Positions 15,997-25,126 are shown, counted from the first letter of the stretch. The stretch is DNA of 64,000 bases from Mycolicibacterium sp. CBMA 226 (GCF_009729075.1 NZ_VTGY01000015.1:248001-312000); one strand, 5' to 3'. The notes: a model not told the origin generated them from the sequence alone. Program-made: numbers and translations.

Positions 15997-17124
15997 TTGA
16001 ACGTTCTGAACAAGTTGCATGATGCGCGCTCGCCGATGCTGCGCGGCGTGACCGGGGCCTTCCTCGCCACGCTGACTGTCGCCGGAGGGTTCGCCGTCGC
16101 GAACCACAAGACCGTCACCCTCACGATCGACGGCGCACCGATGACGGTGCAGACCATGAAGTCCCGCATCGGCGACGTGCTGACCGAGAACGGCTTCTCG
16201 GTGGGCGAGCGTGACGACCTGTTCCCCGCGGCCGACCAGGAAGTGCACGAGTCCGACAACATCGTGCTGCGCCGCAGCCGCCCGCTCGAGATTTCGCTGG
16301 ACGGCACGAACACGCGTCAGGTCTGGACCACCGCGGCCACCGTGCAGGACGCCCTCAAGCAGCTGTCCATGACCGACACCGCGCCCGTCGCCGCCGACCG
16401 CGCCACCCGCGTGCCGCTCGCCGGCATGTCGCTTCCGGTCGTCAGCGCCCGCGACGTGACCATCATCGACGGTGGTGTGCCGCGTCAGGTCCATCTGGCC
16501 GCAGCGAACGTGGCTGGGCTGCTCGCCACCGCCGGCGTGCCGCTGGAGCAGCGCGACACCGTCGTCCCCGCCGCGGCTACCCCGGTGACCGAAGGCATGC
16601 AGATCGAGGTGACCCGCATCCGGCTGCAGCAGGTGACGATGGAATCGCCGCTGGCCCCGACCATGAACACGGTGCCCGACCCGGCGCTGAACATGAGCCG
16701 CAAGGTGGTCGACGATCCCGGTCAGCCCGGCACCCAGAACGTCACGTTCGCCGTCGCCACGGTCAACGGAGTCGAGACCGGGCGGTTGCCGGTCGCCAAT
16801 CAGGTGCTGACTCCGGCGCGGGACGGCGTCCTGCGTGTCGGCGCAAAGCCCGGTACCGAGGTGCCGCCGGTGGCGCAGGGGGCCGCCTGGGATGCCCTGG
16901 CGCGCTGCGAAAGCACCGGCAACTGGGCCATCAATACGGGTAACGGTTTTTACGGCGGAGTCCAATTTGATCAGAACACCTGGGAGCGGCAAGGCGGACT
17001 GCGTTATGCTGCGAGGGCTGATCTTGCGACACGTGAAGAGCAGATCGCGATTGCTGAAGTGACGCGAGCCCGCCAAGGTTGGGGTGCCTGGCCAGTCTGT
17101 AGCGGGAGAATTGGGGCACGATGA
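15997..17124 (+). CDS. rpfB: Resuscitation-promoting factor B
   Basis: A 375-aa cell-surface lysozyme-like enzyme. An N-terminal hydrophobic segment (about residues 17-35) exports or anchors it. Three DUF348 repeats follow (for example VTLTIDGAPMTVQTMKS), then a G5 domain (about 200-280) and the catalytic RPF domain (about 295-375) with AWDALARCESTGNWAINTGN, including the catalytic glutamate and the CxxxxxC disulfide to WPVCSG. It cleaves peptidoglycan and promotes resuscitation from dormancy with RipA. It starts with TTG at 15997, which may limit translation. It overlaps ksgA by four bases. Confidence 0.96.
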   Translation: MNVLNKLHDARSPMLRGVTGAFLATLTVAGGFAVANHKTVTLTIDGAPMTVQTMKSRIGDVLTENGFSVGERDDLFPAADQEVHESDNIVLRRSRPLEISLDGTNTRQVWTTAATVQDALKQLSMTDTAPVAADRATRVPLAGMSLPVVSARDVTIIDGGVPRQVHLAAANVAGLLATAGVPLEQRDTVVPAAATPVTEGMQIEVTRIRLQQVTMESPLAPTMNTVPDPALNMSRKVVDDPGQPGTQNVTFAVATVNGVETGRLPVANQVLTPARDGVLRVGAKPGTEVPPVAQGAAWDALARCESTGNWAINTGNGFYGGVQFDQNTWERQGGLRYAARADLATREEQIAIAEVTRARQGWGAWPVCSGRIGAR

Positions 17125-18041
17125 CGATCCGGCTACTCGGTCGAACCGAAATCCGGCATCTGGCAAAAGAGCTTGATTTCCGGCCGCGTAAAGCTTTCGG
17201 ACAGAACTTCGTGCATGACGCCAACACGGTGCGCCGCATCGTGTCGGCCTCCGGTGTGAACCGGCAGTCCCACGTGTTAGAGGTCGGCCCGGGTCTGGGT
17301 TCGCTGACGCTGGCGCTGCTGGACCGGGGCGCGAAGGTGACGGCCGTCGAGATCGACCCGGTGCTGGCCCGCCAGCTGCCGACCACGATCGCCGAGCACT
17401 CCCACAGCGAGATCGGCCGGTTGACCGTGCTGAACCGCGACGTGCTCGACCTCGTGCCGTCCGACTTGGACGAGCAGCCGACCGCGCTGGTCGCGAACCT
17501 GCCGTACAACGTCGCGGTGCCGGCCATCCTGCACCTGCTCTCCCAATTCCCGACCATCCGCACCGTCATGGTGATGGTCCAGGCCGAGGTCGCCGAGCGG
17601 CTCGCCGCCGACCCGGGCACCAAGGACTACGGCGTGCCCAGCGCCAAGGTGCGGTTCTTCGGCAATGTCCGCCGCTACGGCATGGTGTCGCCGACGGTGT
17701 TCTGGCCGATCCCGCGCGTCTACTCGGGTCTGGTCCGGATCGACCGGTACGAGACGTCGCCGTGGCCGGCCGACGACAACTTCCGCTCGCAGGTGTTCAA
17801 CCTGATCGACATCGCCTTCGCGCAGCGGCGTAAGACGTCGCGCAACGCGTTCGCCGAGTGGGCGGGTTCGGGCAATGCCTCGGCCGAGCGCCTGCTGGCC
17901 GCCAGCATCGATCCGGCACGCCGCGGCGAGACCCTGGCGATCGCCGACTTCGTGCGGCTGCTGCAGCGGTCGGGCGAGCTGGACCGCGAGCAGCAGGCTG
18001 CTGCTCCGGAGCCCGACCAGCAGGTCGACGCCACCCACTGA
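17121..18041 (+). CDS. ksgA: 16S rRNA (A1518/A1519-N6) dimethyltransferase
   Basis: A 306-aa methyltransferase: FRPRKAFGQNFVHDANTVRRI at the N-terminus, SAM motif LEVGPGLGSLTLALL, and catalytic motif IV ANLPYNVAVP. KsgA dimethylates two adenosines in helix 45 during 30S maturation; its loss gives kasugamycin resistance. The ATG at 17121 overlaps the rpfB stop, linking ribosome maturation to the rpfB transcript. The C-terminal tail is Glu/Gln-rich and unconserved. Confidence 0.96.
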   Translation: MTIRLLGRTEIRHLAKELDFRPRKAFGQNFVHDANTVRRIVSASGVNRQSHVLEVGPGLGSLTLALLDRGAKVTAVEIDPVLARQLPTTIAEHSHSEIGRLTVLNRDVLDLVPSDLDEQPTALVANLPYNVAVPAILHLLSQFPTIRTVMVMVQAEVAERLAADPGTKDYGVPSAKVRFFGNVRRYGMVSPTVFWPIPRVYSGLVRIDRYETSPWPADDNFRSQVFNLIDIAFAQRRKTSRNAFAEWAGSGNASAERLLAASIDPARRGETLAIADFVRLLQRSGELDREQQAAAPEPDQQVDATH

Positions 18042-18107
18042 GTCGGTGAGGCCGGCTTTCTCACCACTTGGTGTTGTGGCCGTTGCCGTGGGCGTTACTG
18101 TCGTGGC

Positions 18108-19076
18108 GTGTCTACGTCGGATGGAAACACCGCTTCTGAGTGGGTACCCACAGGCTCGGTGACCGTTCGTGTGCCCGGCAAGGTGAACCTGTACCTCGGT
18201 GTCGGGGACTGCCGCGATGACGGCTATCACGAGCTGACCACGGTGTTCCACGCCGTCTCCCTGTTCGACGAGGTGACCGTCCGCACCGCCGACCTGCTGT
18301 CGGTGGAGATGTTCGGCGATGGTGCGGAGAGCCTGCCGACGGACCACCGCAACCTCGCATGGCGGGCCGCGGAACTGATGGCCGAGCACGTCGGCCGGGC
18401 GCCCGACGTCGCCATCTCGATCGACAAGGCCATCCCCGTGGCCGGTGGCATGGCCGGCGGCAGCGCCGATGCGGCGGCCGTGCTGGTCGCGATGAACAAC
18501 CTCTGGGAGCTGGGCGTGCCCCGGCGGGACCTACATGCACTGGCTGCCCGGCTCGGCAGCGATGTGCCGTTCGCGCTGCACGGCGGGACCGCGCTGGGCA
18601 CCGGCCGGGGCGAGCAGCTGGCGACGGTGCTGGCTCGCAGCACCTTCCATTGGGTGCTGGCGTTCGCCGAGGGCGGGCTGTCGACGCCGAAAGTCTTCGC
18701 TGAGCTGGACAACCTAAGGGCCGACGCGCGCGCAGGCGGCCCGCTGGCGCTGGACGATCCCGAGCCGCTGCTGGCCGCGCTGGCGTCCGGTGATCCGCGA
18801 GAACTGGCGCCGCTGCTCGGCAACGATCTGCAGCCCGCGGCCGTCAGCCTGGACACCGGGCTGCGACGCACCCTGCGGGCGGGTGTCGAAGCCGGCGCGC
18901 TGGCAGGCATCGTGTCCGGGTCAGGGCCGACCTGTGCGTTCCTCTGTGCCTCCGCCGAGGACGCGGTCGAGGTCGGCACGCAGCTTTCCGGTGCCGGAGT
19001 GTGCCGGACGATTCGCGTGGCCAGTGGCCCGGTGCACGGCGCCAGAGTGGTGCCCGCGCCCAGCAAGCACGCCTGA
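18108..19076 (+). CDS. ispE: 4-diphosphocytidyl-2-C-methyl-D-erythritol kinase
   Basis: A 322-aa GHMP kinase: VRVPGKVNLYLGVG near the start, ATP loop PVAGGMAGGSADAAAVLVAMN at about residue 107 and the third motif VSGSGPTCAFLC near 265. IspE phosphorylates CDP-methylerythritol in the MEP isoprenoid pathway. A GTG start at 18108 gives the usual family length plus a short N-terminal extension. It is the third gene of the rpfB operon. Confidence 0.95.
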   Translation: MSTSDGNTASEWVPTGSVTVRVPGKVNLYLGVGDCRDDGYHELTTVFHAVSLFDEVTVRTADLLSVEMFGDGAESLPTDHRNLAWRAAELMAEHVGRAPDVAISIDKAIPVAGGMAGGSADAAAVLVAMNNLWELGVPRRDLHALAARLGSDVPFALHGGTALGTGRGEQLATVLARSTFHWVLAFAEGGLSTPKVFAELDNLRADARAGGPLALDDPEPLLAALASGDPRELAPLLGNDLQPAAVSLDTGLRRTLRAGVEAGALAGIVSGSGPTCAFLCASAEDAVEVGTQLSGAGVCRTIRVASGPVHGARVVPAPSKHA

Positions 19077-19122
19077 TCCCAATGTGACTCATCACTCAAT
19101 TCGGCCAACAGTTTGTTAGCTA

Positions 19123-19139
19123 CTTAAGAGTCTCTTAAG
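19123..19139. promoter_or_regulatory. Perfect 17-bp palindrome upstream of pks16
   Basis: CTTAAGAGTCTCTTAAG is perfectly symmetric about one central base and AT-rich in a GC-rich region. It lies 47 bases after ispE and 228 bases before pks16. It looks like an operator for a dimeric regulator; which one is unknown. The rest of the 291-base gap shows no convincing ORF; a good AGGAGG site lies just before the pks16 GTG. Confidence 0.5.
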
Positions 19140-19367
19140 ATGATCGATGGTGTATGCCAGCGGCCAGGCGTGGAACGCAATGGTGTCTCTCACCGGCGGT
19201 GCCGGTGAGGGGTCGAGGCGTGCCGGGGCAGCGTCGCCCAGGCATTCGGAACCATCGATTCGAGATATAACCGCGGCCGAATTGTGCGTGCGCGCCTCTA
19301 CGAGTGCGCCTACCACCGGACGGACTATGGAACGACGGGCAGTGGCGCCTGACCTCAGGAGGTTGTC

Positions 19368-21005
19368 GTGAGCCGATTTACCGACAAGATGTACTACAAC
19401 GCTCGTACATCGCAGCGGGGCATGGTCACCGGTGAGCCGCACGAGCCGGTGCGCCACACCTGGGGCGAGGTCCACGAGCGCGCCCGGCGAATCGCTGGCG
19501 GCTTGGCGGCTGCGGGCATCGGTCACGGCGACAAGATCGGCGTGCTCGCCGGTTTCCCGGTGGAGATCGCGCCGACAGTGCAGGGCATCTGGATGCGCGG
19601 CGGCAGCCTGACGATGCTGCACCAGCCGACGCCCCGTACCGACCTGGCTGTCTGGGCTGAAGACACCATGAACGTCATCAGCATGATCGAGGCCAAGGCC
19701 GTCATCGTCTCCGAGCCGTTCCTCGTCGCCATCCCCGTGCTGGAGGAGAAGGGCCTACTGGTTCTCAAAGTCGGCGACCTGCTCGCCGCCGAGCCGATCG
19801 ACCCCGTCGAGACCGGCGAAGACGACCTCGCGCTGATGCAGCTGACCTCGGGCTCGACCGGGTCGCCCAAGGCCGTGCAGATCACGCACCGCAACGTCTT
19901 CTCGAACGCCGAGGCCATGTTCATCGGCGCCGAGTACGACGTCGACAAGGACGTCATGGTCAGCTGGTTGCCGTGCTTCCATGACATGGGCATGGTGGGC
20001 TTCCTCACCATCCCGATGTACTTCGGTGCCGAGCTGGTCAAGGTCACGCCGATGGACTTCCTGCGCGACACCCTGCTGTGGGCCAAGCTCATCGACAAGT
20101 ACAAGGGCACCATGACGGCGGCCCCGAACTTCGCCTACGCATTGTTCGCCAAGCGTCTGCGGCGCCAGGCCAAGCCGGGCGAATATGACCTGTCGACCCT
20201 GCGGTTCGCGCTGTCCGGCGCCGAGCCCGTCGACCCCGCCGACGTCGAGGACCTCATCGATGCCGGCAAGCCGTTCGGCCTGAAGTCATCGGCCATTCTG
20301 CCGGCCTACGGCATGGCCGAGACCTGTCTGGCCGTGTCGTTCTCACCGTGCAACGCCGGCCTCGTCGTCGACGAGGTCGACGCCGACCTGCTGGCCGCCC
20401 TGCGTCGCGCCGTGCCCGCCTCGAAGGGCAACACCCGTCGTCTCGCCTCGCTGGGCCCGCTGCTGCGCGACCTCGAGGCCCGCGTCGTCGACGAGGACGG
20501 CAACGTCCTGCCCGAGCGCGGTGTCGGCGTGATCCAGCTGCGCGGCGAGTCGGTCACCCCGGGCTACATCACCATGGCCGGCTTCCTGCCGACGCAGGAC
20601 GAGAACGGTTGGTACGACACCGGTGACCTCGGCTACATCACCGAGGAAGAGAACGTTGTGGTGTGTGGCCGCGTGAAGGACGTCATCATCATGGCGGGCC
20701 GCAACATCTACCCGACGGACATCGAACGTGCCGCGGGTCGAGTGGACGGCGTGCGCCCGGGTTGCGCCGTGGCGGTGCGCCTCGACGCCGGTCATTCGCG
20801 TGAGACCTTCGCTGTCGCAGTCGAATCCAACGCCTGGCAGGACCCGGTGGAGGTGCGCCGGATCGAGCACCAGGTGGCTCACGAGGTCGTGACCGAGGTC
20901 GACGTGCGGCCGCGCAACGTGGTCGTGCTCGGGCCCGGGACCATCCCGAAGACCCCGTCCGGCAAGCTCCGTCGCGCCAACTCGGTAGAACTCGTCACCG
21001 GCTAG
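19368..21005 (+). CDS. pks16: Fatty acyl-AMP/acyl-CoA ligase Pks16
   Basis: A 545-aa member of the ANL adenylating superfamily, despite the historical name pks16. The P-loop LMQLTSGSTGSPKAVQITHR starts near residue 157; core motifs YGMAETCLAVSF and GWYDTGDLGYI and the C-terminal KTPSGKLRRANS follow. Such proteins activate fatty acids as acyl-AMP, often for polyketide synthases. AGGAGG precedes the GTG start. It corresponds to Rv1013. A long hairpin with a T-rich flank follows the stop. Confidence 0.9.
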   Translation: MSRFTDKMYYNARTSQRGMVTGEPHEPVRHTWGEVHERARRIAGGLAAAGIGHGDKIGVLAGFPVEIAPTVQGIWMRGGSLTMLHQPTPRTDLAVWAEDTMNVISMIEAKAVIVSEPFLVAIPVLEEKGLLVLKVGDLLAAEPIDPVETGEDDLALMQLTSGSTGSPKAVQITHRNVFSNAEAMFIGAEYDVDKDVMVSWLPCFHDMGMVGFLTIPMYFGAELVKVTPMDFLRDTLLWAKLIDKYKGTMTAAPNFAYALFAKRLRRQAKPGEYDLSTLRFALSGAEPVDPADVEDLIDAGKPFGLKSSAILPAYGMAETCLAVSFSPCNAGLVVDEVDADLLAALRRAVPASKGNTRRLASLGPLLRDLEARVVDEDGNVLPERGVGVIQLRGESVTPGYITMAGFLPTQDENGWYDTGDLGYITEEENVVVCGRVKDVIIMAGRNIYPTDIERAAGRVDGVRPGCAVAVRLDAGHSRETFAVAVESNAWQDPVEVRRIEHQVAHEVVTEVDVRPRNVVVLGPGTIPKTPSGKLRRANSVELVTG

Positions 21006-21026
21006 GTTCTTCTGCGCGAGTTTTTT

Positions 21027-21064
21027 CGAAAACCCTCGGTTTCCTCGGAAATCGGGGGTTTTCG
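21027..21064 (+). terminator. Rho-independent-type terminator after pks16
   Basis: Arms CGAAAACCCTCGGTTTCC (21027-21044) and GGAAATCGGGGGTTTTCG (21047-21064) pair along 18 positions, with two G-T wobbles and a 2-base apex. T-rich sequence lies on both sides. It starts 21 bases after the pks16 stop. Confidence 0.75.
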
Positions 21065-21162
21065 TTTGGTTCCCGAGTGTGGGATTGTTCCCTTCCCTGG
21101 GTGAAAGCTGTGAACTCCGGGTAATCTCTCGCTGAATTATTGACGAGAGGACCGGCATATTC

Positions 21163-21585
21163 ATGGGTCGTGTGATCGCGGCTGTTGTCGCAGTGTTCGG
21201 CGCGAGCATCATCGCCGCGGTACCCGCTTGTGCTGACGGGTCGGCAGGCGTGGTCGAGAACCCGAATGACGTCGCCGCGGCGGTCGGCTCCGGAGTGCGC
21301 AACGGCGTCATCGTCGGCTTCTCCGCAACCGGAGCTGACATCCATTCTGCTTCCGCGGCGGTGATCGCGGCGTGTAAGCGCGCCGGCGCCGATCAGTGCA
21401 CCAGCGACGAGGTCACCAACGACCGGTTGTGCATCGTGAACGTGGACGCCCCCGAAAGCGGTGTGGTGGCCGGTGGTGCCGGACCGACCGTCGAGGACGC
21501 GCGCCGAGACGCGCTCAACCGGGCCGCGGCCAACAACACCCCGCTTGCTCCGGACTCGCCCACGCTTGCCTCGGCCTGCCCGTGA
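21163..21585 (+). CDS. Small secreted protein, DUF4189-like
   Basis: A 140-aa protein with a Sec signal peptide (hydrophobic to about residue 22, ending VPACADG). The mature part holds a pattern like the DUF4189 domain: AVIAACKRAGADQCTSDEV, then RLCIVNVDA, VVAGGAGPT and DALNRAAANN. Four cysteines in the mature part (AACK, QCTS, LCIV and the final SACP) could form disulfides. GAGAGG lies before the ATG. Function is unknown; the DUF assignment is by eye. Confidence 0.7.
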   Translation: MGRVIAAVVAVFGASIIAAVPACADGSAGVVENPNDVAAAVGSGVRNGVIVGFSATGADIHSASAAVIAACKRAGADQCTSDEVTNDRLCIVNVDAPESGVVAGGAGPTVEDARRDALNRAAANNTPLAPDSPTLASACP

Positions 21586-21859
21586 GCTGAGTCACGCAAC
21601 GGACCGTTTTCGCGAATTCCGTTGTGTGCGAAAGTTCCTCGCCAATCCGGTGACGTTCCTCACCGGTATTTCTCAGACCAACAGGTCAGCGGGTTTGGCT
21701 GATTCAGCCACATGTGAGTTCGCCATGAGTTAATGGCACAGACACCTGGCCGAAACATATAGTCGAACTAACATGCGTTACGGAAGGCGCATTCTAGTTC
21801 TCAGCCCGGCATCGCGCCGACCGATGACAGGCAGCCTTCCCCGATAGTGAGAAGGTGAC

Positions 21860-22123
21860 ATGACTCATCAAGGCAAGCGCAGGATGGCAGCTCTGCTGGT
21901 GGGCTTGGCCTCGGTCAGTGGCATCATGGCGCCGGTTGCCGGCGCCCGCGCGACCTGTCAAGACTCCGGCAGCCAGACCACCTGTGAGACGAACGGCAGC
22001 GTGGCCATCAAGGTGACCCCGGAGGCCCGGGCCTATGACGACACTCAGGCTTCGCGGGTCGGCGCCCAGGGCCGCCGCAGCTGCTACACCGATGCCGTTG
22101 ACCGGCAACACATCTGCGGATAA
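21860..22123 (+). CDS. Small secreted cysteine-containing protein of unknown function
   Basis: An 87-aa protein with signal peptide to about residue 31 (VAGARA), then a 56-residue mature peptide with cysteines in ATCQDSGSQTTCETNGSV and RRSCYTDAVDRQHICG, suited to two disulfides. GAGAAGGTGAC precedes the ATG, a good ribosome site. The 274-base gap upstream has only a weak inverted repeat near 21597-21622 (CAACGGA/TCCGTTG). It was not recognised as a named family. Confidence 0.65.
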   Translation: MTHQGKRRMAALLVGLASVSGIMAPVAGARATCQDSGSQTTCETNGSVAIKVTPEARAYDDTQASRVGAQGRRSCYTDAVDRQHICG

Positions 22124-22136
22124 TTCAGCCCGCGAA

Positions 22137-22184
22137 AGTCGCGACAGCCCCCAAATTCAATGGAATTTAGGGGCTTTCGCGACT
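22137..22184. terminator. Long hairpin between the small secreted gene and pth
   Basis: Arms at 22137-22158 (starts AGTCGCGAC, ends AAATTC) and 22163-22184 (starts GAATTT, ends TCGCGACT) pair over 22 positions with two mismatches around a 4-base loop. It lies between convergent genes, 13 bases from one stop and 14 from the other, so it can act as a two-way terminator. Confidence 0.7.
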
Positions 22185-22198
22185 CTAGCGGAGAACCG

Positions 22199-22774
22199 CT
22201 ACCAGGCGTGGACGGTGTTCTGTGCCGCCTCGACGCCGTGCTGCAGCAGCAATTCCGTTGCGTCAGCAGCTTGTTCGAGGATGGTGCCCAACTCGGGCCG
22301 TTCCTTCGAATTGAAGTTCTCCAACACGAACGCCGCCGGGTCTTGGCGCCCCGGCGGGCGGCCGACGCCGATGCGGACACGCTGAAAGTCCTTGGTGCCC
22401 AAGGCTGAAGCGACGGACTTCAGGCCGTTGTGGCCGCCCTCGCCGCCACCGAACTTGAGCCGGATACGGCCGAAGTCGATGTCGAGCTCGTCGTGGATCA
22501 CGACGATGTCGGCCGGCGCGATCGAATAGAACTTCGCCAACGGCCCGACGTGCCTACCGGATTCGTTCATGTACGTGCGCGGCTTGGCGAGCACCACGGA
22601 CCGGCCTGCCAGCCGGCCCGTGGTGACTTCAGCTCCGGACTTCTTGTGCACCTTGAACCCCGCGCCGATGCGATCGGCGAGGATGTCGGCAACCAGAAAT
22701 CCAACGTTGTGCCGCGTTGTTTCGTAGCGCGGCCCAGGATTGCCCAGGCCGACCACAAGCAGTGGCTCGGCCAA
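22199..22774 (-). CDS. pth: Peptidyl-tRNA hydrolase
   Basis: A 191-aa enzyme with LLVVGLGNPGPRYETTRHNVGF, the catalytic His in the TRHN motif, KPRTYMNESGRHV and IVIHDELDIDFGRIRLKFGG. Pth frees stalled peptides from tRNA for reuse. It lies six bases downstream of rplY, as in M. tuberculosis Rv1014c-Rv1015c, and is probably co-transcribed with it. Confidence 0.97.
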   Translation of the reverse strand: MAEPLLVVGLGNPGPRYETTRHNVGFLVADILADRIGAGFKVHKKSGAEVTTGRLAGRSVVLAKPRTYMNESGRHVGPLAKFYSIAPADIVVIHDELDIDFGRIRLKFGGGEGGHNGLKSVASALGTKDFQRVRIGVGRPPGRQDPAAFVLENFNSKERPELGTILEQAADATELLLQHGVEAAQNTVHAW

Positions 22775-22780
22775 AGCGAA

Positions 22781-23440
22781 TTACTCCGACTCGGCGGCGG
22801 CCTCGTCGGCCGCTTCGCCCTCGGCGGCAGCTTCGTTGGAAGCGGCCTCTTCGCCGGAACCCTCTGCTTCGAGGTCCTCAGCGGTCGGCGCCGCGACGAC
22901 GTTGATGACCAGCACCTCGGGGTCGGTCACCAGCGTGACGCCGGCGGGCAGCTCGACCTGGCCGGCCAGGATCTGGGTACCGGCCTCGATGCCCTCGACC
23001 GAAACGGTCAGCGACTCGGGGATCGACTGGACGTCGGCCTCGATCTGGATGGTGTTGGTGTCCTGGGCCACCAGCGTGCCGGCCTCGGCGTCACCCTCGA
23101 CGACGATGTTCACGTCGACGGTGACCTTCTCGCCACGCTTCACGACGATCAGGTCGGCGTGCTCGATGTTGCGCTTGATCGGGTGAATGACGACCTGCTT
23201 GGTCAGCGCGAGCTCCTCCTTGCCGGCGATGTCCAGGGTCAGCACCGCGTTGGTGCCAGAGTTACGCAGCACGGCGGCGTAGTCGTGGGCGTTGATCTCG
23301 AGGTGCTGGGGATCGGTGCCGTGGCCGTACAGGACGACGGGCACGCGGCCTTCGCGACGCGCCAGGCGCGAGGCGCCCTTGCCGGTCCGGGTGCGGACCG
23401 TAGCGGTCAGATTGTTGGTGGGGGAGGCCTTCTTGGCCAT
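22781..23440 (-). CDS. rplY: 50S ribosomal protein L25 (CTC/general stress type)
   Basis: A 219-aa L25 of the long TL5/CTC form: 5S rRNA-binding N-terminal domain (RTRTGKGASRLARREGRVPVV), then the C-terminal beta domain (about 100-185), then an acidic Glu/Ala tail from about 185 (for example SNEAAAEGEAADEAAAESE). The acidic tail is common in actinobacterial L25. It binds 5S rRNA in the large subunit. It is the first gene of a pair with pth. Confidence 0.96.
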   Translation of the reverse strand: MAKKASPTNNLTATVRTRTGKGASRLARREGRVPVVLYGHGTDPQHLEINAHDYAAVLRNSGTNAVLTLDIAGKEELALTKQVVIHPIKRNIEHADLIVVKRGEKVTVDVNIVVEGDAEAGTLVAQDTNTIQIEADVQSIPESLTVSVEGIEAGTQILAGQVELPAGVTLVTDPEVLVINVVAAPTAEDLEAEGSGEEAASNEAAAEGEAADEAAAESE

Positions 23441-23580
23441 GTGAATCGCTCCTGATGCCGTATCTACTGGGTGGCACGGCCAGGGGAGAGCACGAAAGTG
23501 CTGAATTCCCGTCGATAACGGTGGCCTGAAATCAGACCGACCCTCGCCGTGATCGTCAGCCAGACTAGCGGAACTGCCCC

Positions 23581-24450
23581 TTACAGCGGAAATTCAGTGG
23601 CGGTGAGCTGGGCAGACAGGTCCCAGAGAGCGGTCGCGGTGCGTGCGGACCGGCCTGCCGGTGTGATCAGCTGCGTCGGGCCGGTGGGCCCACGCATACC
23701 GTATTTCGGCCCGACGAACGTGTTGCCCGGCAGGTCCTGCGACGCCGCGAACAGCGTCTGACGGGCGCCGAAAGACGCGTCGGTGCCGAGCTTGTTGGCG
23801 GCGAGCCAGAACTTGTCGCCGAGCTCGCTGCCGGTGTGGCCCTGCAGGTTGGTCGCCGAGTAGCCCGGATGCGCGGTCAGCGCCCGCACCGGGGAGTCGG
23901 TCAGGGAGAGTCGCCGCTGCAGGTCCTTGGTGAACAAGAGGTTGGCCAGCTTGGACTGCCCGTAGGCCAGCCATGCCGAATACGGCCGTGACTTCCAGTT
24001 CAGGTCTTTGAGGCTGATGTGGCCCAGCATGTGCAGTGCCGAGGACACCGTGACCACGCGGTCGGTGATCTTCGGCAGCAGCAGGTTGGTCAGCGCGAAG
24101 TGCCCCAGGTGGTTGGTACCGATCTGGCTCTCGAAGCCGTCCTCGGTGAGGGAGAAGGGCACCGCCATGATGCCCGCGTTGTTGACGAGGACGTCGGCCT
24201 TGTCGACGCCGGCGGCGAACTCGCGCACCGAGGCCAGGCTTTGCAGATCCAGGGGACGGACCTCGACGTCGCCGGTCATGCCCGCGGCCGCGGCGTCGCC
24301 TTTGGTGGTGTTGCGGCACGCCAGGATCACTTTCGCGCCGACTCGGGCCAGTTCGCGGGCGGTGACCTCACCGAGTCCACTGTTGGCGCCGGTGACGATG
24401 ACGGTGCGTCCGGCGAACGAAGGCAGGTCGGCGGCGGTCCATTCACTCAT
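23581..24450 (-). CDS. Short-chain dehydrogenase/reductase
   Basis: A 289-aa classical SDR, retinol-dehydrogenase-like. It has the cofactor motif TVIVTGANSGLGEVTAREL (about 15-35), NNAGIM, the catalytic serine region VVTVSSALHML, and the YxxxK motif in AYGQSKLANLLF. It oxidises or reduces an unidentified alcohol or carbonyl with NAD(P). It lies between rplY and lpqT, is monocistronic, and has no evident partner. Confidence 0.9.
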   Translation of the reverse strand: MSEWTAADLPSFAGRTVIVTGANSGLGEVTARELARVGAKVILACRNTTKGDAAAAGMTGDVEVRPLDLQSLASVREFAAGVDKADVLVNNAGIMAVPFSLTEDGFESQIGTNHLGHFALTNLLLPKITDRVVTVSSALHMLGHISLKDLNWKSRPYSAWLAYGQSKLANLLFTKDLQRRLSLTDSPVRALTAHPGYSATNLQGHTGSELGDKFWLAANKLGTDASFGARQTLFAASQDLPGNTFVGPKYGMRGPTGPTQLITPAGRSARTATALWDLSAQLTATEFPL

Positions 24451-24475
24451 GACGACGAGCCTAGTGGCGCCGGCG

Positions 24476-25126
24476 CTACTTCGGTCCGACGGAGAAGCCC
24501 TTGATGATGCCCTCGATGTCGCCGGCCTGCTCCTTGGCCTGTTCGGCGTACGTGGTGACGGTCAGCTGGATCAGGTAATGGATGCCCGGTCGCGGCGGCG
24601 ACGGCTGGGCGATGACGATCCGGTTGTACGACTGCATCCGGCTGTTGTTCAGGTCGTAGCTGCCCTCGATCATCGCCGACGGGTAGCCCTGGAAATCCTC
24701 GCTGGAGCTGTAGAGCTTCTTGAAGTTGTCGGACAGCAGCGCGTCGGCGTCGGAATGCCGGAGGGCGTCCTTGACGTCGAAGTCGCCGGACAGCTGGAAC
24801 ACCATCAGCATCGCCAGGGGATAGGTGTCGTTCTTGGCGATCGTGAAAGTGCCGGGCGAGAAGTTCAGGTTCTTGTATCCCGTCCAGCCCTGTGGCCGGG
24901 GCAGCGACACCCTGAGATCGGCGAGCTGATCGGGGACAACCTGCTTGCTCTGCACACCGAGCTTGTTCAGGTAGTCCGGGAACGGAATCAGGCTGGCCTT
25001 GTCCACCGGCGTCGTGGACGTCGTCGGCGTCGTCGACCAGATCGATTTGTAGTCGGGCGTTTTCGCGTCGCACGCGGTGAGGGTCAGCGCCACCGCGGCA
25101 GCGGCAACAACCCGCCGCGGGATCAC
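24476..25126 (-). CDS. lpqT: Lipoprotein LpqT
   Basis: A 216-aa lipoprotein with signal peptide and lipobox ending LTLTAC (Cys about 19), a short Thr/Ser-rich linker, then the LpqN/LpqT domain: SLPRPQGW, VFQLSGDFDVKDAL and YLIQLTVTTYAEQAKEQ. Position upstream of the rplY region fits Rv1016c. It starts with GTG overlapping the arsC stop (GTGA), so prs-arsC-lpqT read as one transcript. Its envelope role is not established. Confidence 0.88.
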   Translation of the reverse strand: MIPRRVVAAAAVALTLTACDAKTPDYKSIWSTTPTTSTTPVDKASLIPFPDYLNKLGVQSKQVVPDQLADLRVSLPRPQGWTGYKNLNFSPGTFTIAKNDTYPLAMLMVFQLSGDFDVKDALRHSDADALLSDNFKKLYSSSEDFQGYPSAMIEGSYDLNNSRMQSYNRIVIAQPSPPRPGIHYLIQLTVTTYAEQAKEQAGDIEGIIKGFSVGPK

